A model generated the notes under the pieces. The model saw nothing but the letters and a program-made list of their open reading frames with translations, made no database searches and had not been told where the DNA came from. 64,000 bases of DNA, from assembly GCF_024460475.1 (NCBI RefSeq), contig NZ_JANFYN010000005.1, positions 19,048-83,047 on the forward strand. The letters are read 5' to 3'. The position numbers and the translations under genes are program-made. Of the stretch, positions 37,143-44,391 are shown piece after piece. Source of the DNA: Holdemanella sp. MSK.7.32 (GTDB lineage Bacteria > Bacillota_I > Bacilli_A > Erysipelotrichales > Erysipelotrichaceae). The first letter of the stretch is position 1. Every line of letters begins with the position of its first letter.

Positions 37143-38759
37143 TGGTTTCCGGCATTCCTCGGGAAGCTCCTCTGCCCAAGGCATCAGATGGTCCAGTTTT
37201 GCCGGATCTATATTTCCTTTTTCGTCACAATACTTAGGCAGCTCCGTGAGGAAATGCCTGAAGTAGTAGTATGGGCGCAGATTGTTCAGCTTTGCTGTTT
37301 CTGAAATACTGTAAACAAGAGCGCTGGCTCCGGCACCTTTTGCTGTGTTATGGAACATCCAGTTCTTCTTGCCGATACAGAAAGTCCGGATAGCCCGCTC
37401 GGAAGCGGAGTTATAGATTGGGATATCCCCATCGGTCAGAAATATTTTCAAATATTTTTCCTGACGGATAACGAAATTTAGTCCCTGTCCGGTCCTGGAT
37501 TTCGGAGGTACTGCGCACTCTGTAACCTGTTGTTTTGCCCACGCAAAGAAATCCTCAACCAGCGGTTTTATCCTTGTCTGCCGCTGTGTAAGGCGATCCG
37601 TTGCAGGAAGTTCTTTCAGTTCAGTATCAATCCGGTAGAATTCCGCAATCTTTTGTAATTCCTGGTATGCCACGGAACTTTTTACTGCCCCGGGACCCTT
37701 TTTATCCGCTGCCTTTACGGCATCTGCAAAGGCTCTTCTTGCATGTGCCCAACAGTTTGCGTTTGTCACTCCCGGCAGTTTTTTGTCCAGCAGATGATAC
37801 TGCTCCAGACTGTCCGTGACCAAAACTCCTTTGTAGCTCCGGTAAAACTCCAGCGGCTTTTCGTGACCCCTGCCTTTCTGGTATTCGTAAATCACCACAG
37901 GACGTTCCTTATAGAACTCCCCGGAACGGTGTACCCACATGTAGCATTTACTGGTCGGACGGTCACTGTCACCGATCACCTGCGTAGGTGTTTCGTCCGA
38001 CTGTGTCACCGGCAGGGACAGCAGCTCCTGCTTCATGTGTTCCACAAACGGTGCGAAATATTTCTCAGCACACCGGATAATCCAGTTCGACATGGTCTGT
38101 CTGGAGATATTTACACCATTGCGTTGAAACTCCTGCTCGACTCTGTGCAGGACAGAGGAATTCACATATTTAACATTCAGAATGGAGGCAAGCAGGGAAG
38201 GAGTAACGATACTTCCCCGGAGAAGATTCCTGGGACGCTTTCCCCGTAAGAATTCATCCTGATGGTCTCCGCCGGTGCCTACATAGACTTCCACGGTATG
38301 GACTTCCACCGTTCAGGATTCCGGTTCATGACGCAGCCTTTTGTAGGTTTCATCCTTCATTCTGCGCCAGTTGCCTGCACCATAAAACGTATCCAGTTCT
38401 TCTGTGGATACCTGATACGGAGGAAGTATTTCTTCCGGAAAATCTTTCAGATTCATTTCCCGTTGCCTTTTTTTCTTATGGTTACGTCGGGATGGAAGTA
38501 CTTTCTCCGCAGCAGGCTCCGGGACAGACAGATCACAGCAGCTTTCTGCCTCATCAAAGAAGGACAGCTGACCGTCTATGGAATCCAGTGTTTCTGCGTG
38601 TATTCCGAAACGATAGCTGTTCGCTATGCGTACCTGTTCGATCAGCCTCTCGATGTTCTCATTCAGGGTAACCAGCTGCCCCTGCATCATAAAAACGATG
38701 GTGATCAGTTCCTCCCTGCTGCAGTTATTCAGTTCTTCCAGTGTATGTCTGTCTGCCAT
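37131..38759 (-). pseudogene. tnpC: IS66 transposase TnpC with in-frame stop
   Basis: One frame runs from ATG 38759 to 37131 and is broken only by TGA at 38313-38315; the two parts are exactly in register (148 residues, then about 393). The N-terminal part has the leucine-zipper-like helix and a helical linker; the C-terminal part holds the DDE catalytic domain (SDETPTQV, LVTDSLEQYH, NSASERAIRTF). From memory, related proteins have Trp at the interrupted place (ESWTVEV), so a TGG to TGA change is likely. An extended -10 TGGTATAAT precedes it at about 38784-38792. Confidence 0.85.
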
Positions 38760-38783
38760 TGTCCCGCTCCTTAAACTGTTTTT

Positions 38784-38789
38784 ATTATA
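38784..38789 (-). promoter_or_regulatory. Extended -10 promoter before tnpC
   Basis: Minus-strand TGGTATAAT about 25 bp upstream of the tnpC ATG, with AAGGAG in between. The 240 bases to tnpB hold no convincing gene. Confidence 0.5.
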
Positions 38790-39029
38790 CCAGAAAACAC
38801 AAAGGATTGCGAACCGGCAACCCCGCAGGTTTCGTCATTCTGCCTATGCCTGTATGGCGGTGTGAGAGTCATAGAGCCAGGGAAATATAAAGTTTTCAAA
38901 GTGCTGAAATTTTATCCGGATTCTCCTGTGGATACGTCACAGACCATAAAACAGCGTCCGGAGAGGTTGTAACACCGGGAATGGATCTGACTGGATAACA
39001 GGCATAAAAATCTATGTTTTGCACAAAGA

Positions 39030-39386
39030 TCAGGTGGGCTTTTGCGGTGTTACTTCTCTGACTTTGGGGTTCAGGGGATTCACCCCAATCATAGGATAAC
39101 GGAACTGTTCCTCTGTAAGGTCTTCGGCCTCTTCGCTAGTCCTCGGCCAGGACAGGGATCCTGCCTCCAGTCGCTTGTAGAGTTGAAGAAAACCGTCTCC
39201 CATCCATAGAAGTCCCTTGATGCGGTCGGACCGTCTGCCACAGAATAGGAATAAAGTTCCCTTTTCAAAAGGATTCTGATGGTATCTGTCTCCGATGATC
39301 ATGGACAGCCCATCGATCCCTTTGCGCAGATCCACATGTCCGCAGGCAATCACGACTCTGCGGATACCGGCAGCATCTTCAAGCAT
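39030..39386 (-). CDS. tnpB: IS66 accessory protein TnpB
   Basis: 118 residues of the IS66 ORF2/TnpB family: VDLRKGIDGLSMII near the N-terminus and LFLFCGRRSDRIKGLLW in the centre are diagnostic. TnpB is required for IS66 transposition, but its biochemical role is unknown. It overlaps tnpA by 8 bp. The C-terminus (NPLNPKVREVTPQKPT) is typical of the gut-clostridial subgroup. Confidence 0.92.
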   Translation of the reverse strand: MLEDAAGIRRVVIACGHVDLRKGIDGLSMIIGDRYHQNPFEKGTLFLFCGRRSDRIKGLLWMGDGFLQLYKRLEAGSLSWPRTSEEAEDLTEEQFRYPMIGVNPLNPKVREVTPQKPT

Positions 39387-39759
39387 GAAGCACCTCCTGC
39401 AACAGCCTGCAAAGCATGGACTCTGAAATATCGTTTGATAATTCCGGCGTCAGGCGGCCTGATCTGATCACTGCAACCGGTGTCATTGCTGCCGGGACGG
39501 TTGGCACCGGTGTTGTGTCCAGAGCAGTTTTTACCGGGATTTCTACAAAAGAGAGGGCAGACGGGTTGGTGATTTCCTGGAGTCTCTCCTGTTCACAGAC
39601 TTCCCGGCGGATCTTTCGGAGCCAGTAATAGTAGGATCTTTCAGAAATATCATTTTCAGCAAGCCACTGCTTCGCCGTAGTGCCTGCCGGTCTGTCCTGG
39701 CACTGTCGAATGATGTTTATCCAGTTCGACCTGCGGACAGTGTGAGTTAATTGATCCAT
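39379..39759 (-). CDS. tnpA: IS66 accessory protein TnpA
   Basis: 126 residues. The N-terminal helix-turn-helix (GTTAKQWLAENDISERSYYY) matches IS66 ORF1, thought to bind the element's ends; the C-terminal half is a Pro/Thr-rich linker. GAGGAGG lies upstream, and a small palindrome, AAAAAACTATTAGTTTTTT, covers the leader just before it. Confidence 0.88.
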   Translation of the reverse strand: MDQLTHTVRRSNWINIIRQCQDRPAGTTAKQWLAENDISERSYYYWLRKIRREVCEQERLQEITNPSALSFVEIPVKTALDTTPVPTVPAAMTPVAVIRSGRLTPELSNDISESMLCRLLQEVLHA

Positions 39760-39939
39760 GCGCTTTAGCCTCCTCTAAAAAACTAATAGTTTTTTCGTGT
39801 CATTTAGAGTGTGGCACAAAAAGATCAATTAGCCAAGGCACAAGATTTGACGTTTACTTTCTTTCCATAAAAAAGAACAAGTAAATCTCTCTACTCAGTC
39901 TGTTTATCGTAACAATATTTAGTTCTTTTCCAGAAGGGA

Positions 39940-40115
39940 ATTGCAACGAAGTTGCTTAATCTTGTGAAGCTTTGCTACAAGCAATACCCAGTACTTAGTG
40001 GCGAAACGCCACTAACTGGGCAATGGTTGCACCCTTGACCGGCTAAGGCGCTTCGCCCTTAACCCGAGCGGAGTCTTTCTCCTGCACCTTGCGTAAGGCT
40101 CTGCCTTTACAATCC
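39940..40115. repeat. Cluster of GC-rich palindromes
   Basis: Five hairpins lie in about 170 bases: GCAAC-gaa-GTTGC (39943-39955); CTTGT..AGC-ttt-GCT-ACAAG (39961-39981); CCCAG around a perfect TTAGTGGCG-aaa-CGCCACTAA (39987-40020); TAAGGCG-ctt-CGCCCTTA with one bulge (40044-40061); and GTAAGGC-tct-GCCTTTAC (40093-40110). The stretch is richer in G and C than its flanks and has no open frame. It may be a structured RNA, a transfer-related region or interspersed palindromic DNA. The neighbouring 39860-39940 is AT-rich with nothing recognised. Confidence 0.55.
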
Positions 40116-40142
40116 GACAACCTGAAAGTTTCACATTATCTA

Positions 40143-40619
40143 TTACAATGTAAATAATGCTTTTTCGTAGTCCTTAACATAATACTTAATATTGGTTCTA
40201 CCTTTTTGTATTACAGTATGTCCCTCATTCTCAAGCATCTCCTTTTGTGCCTCAACTCCTCCGGGATACTTTGCATTTAATTCCCCATTTGCTTTTAATG
40301 TTCTCCAATAAGGTGTTTTATCTTCTGCACGCTGATAACTCGCCCATGCAACTATTGAAACAAAAATTCCAGCTGTGATTGGCTCTGTAAAATCAGCACC
40401 GCTTTGTTTAGCAAAGTAATCTCTTATTGTACCTACAGTAAGCAATTTACCACAAGGCACAAGTCGCATTACTTTGTCATAGTCAATAGGTGGGGCAAAG
40501 TACATTTTATCTCCACCATATTTTTCAATGCTCTTTTCATCTGTTATTATTTGAACTTTAGGCATATCCTTGCTATCCATAAGCATAGCATTAAAATCTT
40601 TTTTATCTTCATTTGCCAT
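40143..40619 (-). CDS. MGMT-family alkyltransferase-like protein lacking the acceptor Cys
   Basis: About 158 residues from ATG 40619, chosen for TTGGAGGTGAT upstream. The C-terminal domain matches the DNA-binding domain of O6-alkylguanine transferases: GTIRDYFAKQSG, SIVAWASYQRAED, then TPYWRTLKANGEL and PGGVEAQKEMLENEGH. The usual acceptor motif PCHR reads PYWR here, with Tyr104 in place of Cys, so it cannot accept an alkyl group. Alkyltransferase-like proteins flag lesions for nucleotide-excision repair. The next gene upstream is a remnant of another alkylation-repair gene. Confidence 0.75.
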   Translation of the reverse strand: MANEDKKDFNAMLMDSKDMPKVQIITDEKSIEKYGGDKMYFAPPIDYDKVMRLVPCGKLLTVGTIRDYFAKQSGADFTEPITAGIFVSIVAWASYQRAEDKTPYWRTLKANGELNAKYPGGVEAQKEMLENEGHTVIQKGRTNIKYYVKDYEKALFTL

Positions 40620-40741
40620 AAGTATCACCTCCAAGCCAATCATATCTCAATAAATATACTCATGCAATGAGACGGTTTTAAAATTTCTCTCAAAAATTCA
40701 TATTCATCTCTCTGTTAAACACACCGGCTTACTGGGATTTA

Positions 40742-41310
40742 TCAGTTAATAAGTTTACTCGCCAGTTTGTATACTTGATTTATTTCTTTGCTTTCTAACT
40801 TCCAGTTATTGAGTTCATCTTTAATCAGCTCCGGAAATTTTTTACTAATATCTCTTAAAGCATTACCTACTGATTTCCTAACATATTCACTCGGATCTTC
40901 TTTTAGGCTACAATCCGCCTAATTGCTTCATTCGGATTATCTTTGAAATATGGTCTACTTGTCCATATTCTTAATCCTTCCGTAACTGCTCTCCTCGTAT
41001 TTGGATTATCATTTTCTAACCATTCATCAATGATCGGAAGTGCTTTGAGTAACTTAAGGAAAGAACTATACTTAGCAGTTAATCTCTGCTCGTCTCCTGC
41101 TTCTGTAAATTCAACAAAAAGCAATTCTCTCACATCTACATTATAAATACGAGAAAACTGAGCAAGCTCATCTGCAGATATACTTCTCTTACCTGCTTCC
41201 ATCTCACTAATCGCTCTCTTTGCAACATTCATAAGATTAGCAGCCTCATCGTGGGATAATCCTTTCTTCACACGTGCTTCTTTAAGCTTTTTATCCGTAA
41301 ATTCAGACAT
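40742..41310 (-). pseudogene. XRE regulator joined to frameshifted AlkD-like HEAT-repeat remnant
   Basis: From ATG 41310 (with GGAGG upstream) residues 1-65 form an XRE helix-turn-helix (GLSHDEAANLMNVAKRAISE). From about residue 88 the protein switches to an AlkD-like DNA-alkylation-repair sequence (IDEWLENDNPNTRRAVTEGL). The frame ends at 40903 (IRRIVA-stop), but the family sequence continues one frame over, LKEDPSEYVRKSVGNALRDI, and on to LIN-stop at 40742. I therefore read it as two gene pieces joined by recombination with a later frameshift. The HTH part may still be made as a 135-residue protein. Confidence 0.7.
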
Positions 41311-41327
41311 TTTTAACCTCCTTCAAA

Positions 41328-41386
41328 GTTCCGATTTTCGGAACAAACATCAAAATGGTCCATTTTTCGTATTACGATTTTCGGAA
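41328..41386. promoter_or_regulatory. Operator-like inverted repeats upstream of the XRE gene
   Basis: A perfect palindrome, GTTCCGA-TTT-TCGGAAC, lies at 41328-41344, just before the ribosome site. A second partial copy, ACGATTTTCGGAAC, lies at 41373-41386, and GCTCCGAAAC follows at 41392-41401. Such spacing suits autorepression by the XRE protein encoded downstream. Confidence 0.6.
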
Positions 41387-41470
41387 CAAATGCTCCGAAA
41401 CTTTGTCGAATGTAGTCAGTAAAAAATGTATGAAGTACTCCGAAAGCTTAATTGAATTTTATTTTTGTGT

Positions 41471-41507
41471 AAAAAAAATATAGGGTGTCTAAAGTAGACA
41501 CCCTATA
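41471..41507 (-). terminator. Terminator downstream of ppdK
   Basis: TATAGGGTGTCTA-(3 bases)-TAGACACCCTATA is a perfect 13-bp stem followed on the minus strand by a T run. It lies about 130 bp after ppdK. The region 41508-41633 shows only weak hairpins. Confidence 0.8.
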
Positions 41508-41633
41508 TTAGAAATAGCTTAATTACAAGCTTTTCGGGAAATCTGAACCCGTTTTTCTTATGATAAATCTTTGAAGATTGTCTCATAAAATCCTTCGAGA
41601 TTTCAAAAGTTCCCAAAAAACAACTGGTCTCGC

Positions 41634-44267
41634 TTACTGACGTGACTCGGCGATAGCTGCCTGTGCAGCAGCAAGTCTAGCGATTGGTACACGATATGGT
41701 GAACAAGAAACATAGTTCAATCCAACTCTATGACAGAATTCAATACTTGCTGGATCACCACCATGTTCTCCACAAATACCTAATTTAATATTTGGACGAG
41801 TACTTCTTCCAAGCTCTGTAGCCATCTTAACAAGTTTTCCAACACCTCTTTGATCTAAGTGTGCAAATGGATCTTGTTCGAAAATCTTCTTGTCATAGTA
41901 ATCTTGTAAGAATCCTCCCGCATCATCTCTTGAGAAGCCAAATGTCATCTGCGTCAAGTCATTTGTACCAAATGAGAAGAATTCAGCTTCTTTTGCGATC
42001 TCATCCGCCAATAAGGCAGCACGAGGAATTTCAATCATTGTACCAACATGATATTTCATATCCAATTCGGATTCTTGAATCAATTTGTCAGCTACATCAC
42101 ATACAACCTTTTTAACATAACGAAGCTCTGCAACATCACCAACTAATGGGATCATGATTTCAGGTTCAATATTCCAGTCTGGGTGTCTTTCATTAACAGC
42201 TAAAGCAGCCTGAATCACTGCCGTTGTCTGCATTTCAGCAATTTCTGGATAAGAAATAGCCAAACGACATCCACGATGACCCATCATAGGGTTGAATTCG
42301 TGTAAGCTAGAAATAACAGATTTCAATTCATCCAAACCAATGTGCATATCTTTAGCTAATTGTGTAATATCATAAGAGTTTGTTGGCAAGAATTCATGTA
42401 AAGGTGGATCCAAGTAACGAATTGTCACTGGTAATCCTTGCATAGCTTCATAGATTCCTTCAAAGTCACTTCTTTGCATAGGCAAGATTTTTTCTAATGC
42501 AACACGTCTTTGAGCTGCCGTTTTAGAAACAATCATTTCACGAACCGCTTTAATACGATCTCCTTCAAAGAACATATGTTCCGTACGAACTAAACCAATA
42601 CCTTGCGCACCAAATTCATGTGCTTGTTTTGCGTCATGTGGTGTATCTGCATTTGTACGAACTTTTAATGTACGTCTTTCATCTGCCCAGTTCATAAAAC
42701 GTTCAAAGTCACCTGAAATACTTGCAGGAACGGTTTTAATCGCACTACCATAAATATTTCCTGTTGACCCATCTAAACTGATCCAATCTCCACGGTGATA
42801 TTTCACACCATCAATTTCAAAATATCCTTCATCATCATGCATTTTGATATCGCCACATCCACTGACGCAGCATGCACCCATACCACGAGCAACAACAGCA
42901 GCATGACTTGTCATACCACCACGTACAGTTAAGATACCTTGAGATACGTGCATACCTTCAATATCTTCTGGACTTGTTTCTAAACGAACTAAGATGACTT
43001 TGTGGTTACGACTTGCCTCTTGAATCGCTTCTTCTGCACTAAATACGATTTGTCCACAAGCAGCACCTGGACTTGCTGGAAGTGCTGAAGCAATTGGTTC
43101 AGCTTTCTTTAATTCATCCGCATCAAACATTGGGTGTAGTAATGAATCTAATTGTTTAGGTTCTACCATCATTAAAGCTTCATCAATAGTAATCATGCCT
43201 TCATCAACCATATCACATGCAATCTTTAATGCAGCCTGAGCTGTACGTTTACCATTACGTGTCTGCAACATGAATAATTTACCTTTTTCAATTGTAAATT
43301 CCATATCCTGCATATTACGATAGTGAGTTTCCAATTTCTTAGTAATAGCTACAAAATCATCATATGCTCCAGGAGCTACTTCTTTTAATTGATCAATCTT
43401 TTGAGGTGTACGAATACCCGCAACAACATCTTCACCTTGGGCATTCATTAAGAATTCACCATACAATTTATTCTCACCCGTACTTGGATTACGCGTAAAG
43501 GCAACACCTGTACCACAATCATTACCCATATTACCAAATACCATCATCTGTACGTTAACGGCAGTTCCCCAGCTTGAAGGGATATCATTCATCTTACGAT
43601 AGTAGATAGCACGAGGGTTGTTCCAAGAACGGAATACAGCTTCAATAGCTCCCATCAATTGTTCTTTTGGATCTTCAGGGAATTCAGATTTTAATTCATT
43701 TTTGTAGAACGCTTTAAATAATTCTACTAATTTCTTCATATCTTCAGCATTTAAATCTAAGTCATCACTAATGCCTCTTTCAGCCTTTACTTCATCGATG
43801 ATCTCTTCAAAACGCTTTTTACTCAACCCCATAACAACGTCTGAATACATTTGAATAAAACGACGATATGAATCATATGCGAAGCGCTCATTATTTGTTA
43901 ATTTTGCGACTGTTTCTGCAACTGTTTTATTCATACCTAAATTTAAAATAGTATCCATCATACCAGGCATACTTGCACGAGCTCCTGAACGAACAGATAC
44001 TAATAAAGGATTGGCTTCATCCCCTAATTTCTTTCCAGACTTCTTTTCCAATAAATCTAGATATTCCATGATTTGAGCTTTAATACCATCATTAATTGTT
44101 TCATTATCTTCATAATATTGGTTACAAGCTTCTGTAGTGATTGTGAATCCATAAGGCACAGGCATTCCCAGTTTAGACATTCCAGCTAAGTTGGCACCCT
44201 TACCACCTAACAATTCACGCATCGTTTCATCGCCTTCATTAAATTCATAGACATATTTTTTATCCAT
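41634..44267 (-). CDS. ppdK: Pyruvate, phosphate dikinase
   Basis: 877 residues, full length. The N-terminal ATP-grasp domain begins GGKGANLAGMSKLGMPVP. The swivelling domain has the phospho-His in GGMTSHAAVVARGMG, near residue 455. The C-terminal TIM barrel has GIGLVRTEHMFF, MGHRGCRLAI and FSFGTNDLTQ. It interconverts pyruvate + ATP + Pi with PEP + AMP + PPi in the cytoplasm. AGGAGG precedes ATG 44267, and a cre site between the -10 and the start suggests catabolite control. Confidence 0.97.
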   Translation of the reverse strand: MDKKYVYEFNEGDETMRELLGGKGANLAGMSKLGMPVPYGFTITTEACNQYYEDNETINDGIKAQIMEYLDLLEKKSGKKLGDEANPLLVSVRSGARASMPGMMDTILNLGMNKTVAETVAKLTNNERFAYDSYRRFIQMYSDVVMGLSKKRFEEIIDEVKAERGISDDLDLNAEDMKKLVELFKAFYKNELKSEFPEDPKEQLMGAIEAVFRSWNNPRAIYYRKMNDIPSSWGTAVNVQMMVFGNMGNDCGTGVAFTRNPSTGENKLYGEFLMNAQGEDVVAGIRTPQKIDQLKEVAPGAYDDFVAITKKLETHYRNMQDMEFTIEKGKLFMLQTRNGKRTAQAALKIACDMVDEGMITIDEALMMVEPKQLDSLLHPMFDADELKKAEPIASALPASPGAACGQIVFSAEEAIQEASRNHKVILVRLETSPEDIEGMHVSQGILTVRGGMTSHAAVVARGMGACCVSGCGDIKMHDDEGYFEIDGVKYHRGDWISLDGSTGNIYGSAIKTVPASISGDFERFMNWADERRTLKVRTNADTPHDAKQAHEFGAQGIGLVRTEHMFFEGDRIKAVREMIVSKTAAQRRVALEKILPMQRSDFEGIYEAMQGLPVTIRYLDPPLHEFLPTNSYDITQLAKDMHIGLDELKSVISSLHEFNPMMGHRGCRLAISYPEIAEMQTTAVIQAALAVNERHPDWNIEPEIMIPLVGDVAELRYVKKVVCDVADKLIQESELDMKYHVGTMIEIPRAALLADEIAKEAEFFSFGTNDLTQMTFGFSRDDAGGFLQDYYDKKIFEQDPFAHLDQRGVGKLVKMATELGRSTRPNIKLGICGEHGGDPASIEFCHRVGLNYVSCSPYRVPIARLAAAQAAIAESRQ

Positions 44268-44285
44268 AATATTTTACCTCCTATT

Positions 44286-44299
44286 TGTAACCGTTTACA
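44286..44299 (-). promoter_or_regulatory. Consensus cre (CcpA) site upstream of ppdK
   Basis: TGTAAACGGTTACA on the minus strand fits the cre consensus TGNAANCGNWNNCW at every fixed position. It lies just downstream of the predicted transcription start, where bound CcpA would block transcription. Confidence 0.65.
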
Positions 44300-44309
44300 T
44301 GTGTAAATA

Positions 44310-44318
44310 ATTATAGCA
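44310..44318 (-). promoter_or_regulatory. Extended -10 promoter of ppdK
   Basis: Minus-strand TGCTATAAT; no clear -35, as expected for an extended -10. The cre site follows 10 bases later. Confidence 0.6.
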
Positions 44319-44360
44319 TACAAATTTACATAGTGATAGTTTTTTTTAAAATTTCACAAA

Positions 44361-44391
44361 CAAAAACCTATCAGTTTTCACCAATAGGTTT
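44361..44391 (-). terminator. Rho-independent terminator
   Basis: On the minus strand AAACCTAT, a 12-base loop, ATAGGTTT and TTG. The stop codon of the AAA/nuclease gene overlaps the 5' arm. Confidence 0.65.

Larger units (their letters stand above)
37087..39859 (-). mobile_element. IS66-family insertion sequence, about 2.77 kb
   Basis: Terminal inverted repeats begin GTAAACGTCAAATC at 37087 and, on the other strand, at 39859; they continue as CCTGCGCCT and TTGTGCCTT with a few mismatches. Inside are tnpA, tnpB and tnpC in the normal IS66 order on the minus strand. The element is visibly more GC-rich than its surroundings, pointing to recent arrival from a higher-GC donor such as a Lachnospiraceae. 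A perfect 8-bp target duplication is not visible; TTCTTTGT and TTTCTTTC flank it. The copy is defective because tnpC has a nonsense codon. Confidence 0.88.

Noticed and set aside
38313..38315. UGA read as tryptophan in this genome
   Set aside because: UGA ends other genes in the window (for example the 54-aa HTH gene), so the standard code applies.
37743..38774. Open frames antisense to IS66 tnpC
   Set aside because: Shadows caused by the higher GC content of the IS; no motifs, no ribosome site.
37079..39867. Target-site duplication of IS66
   Set aside because: TTCTTTGT and TTTCTTTC are similar but not identical, so a duplication cannot be claimed.
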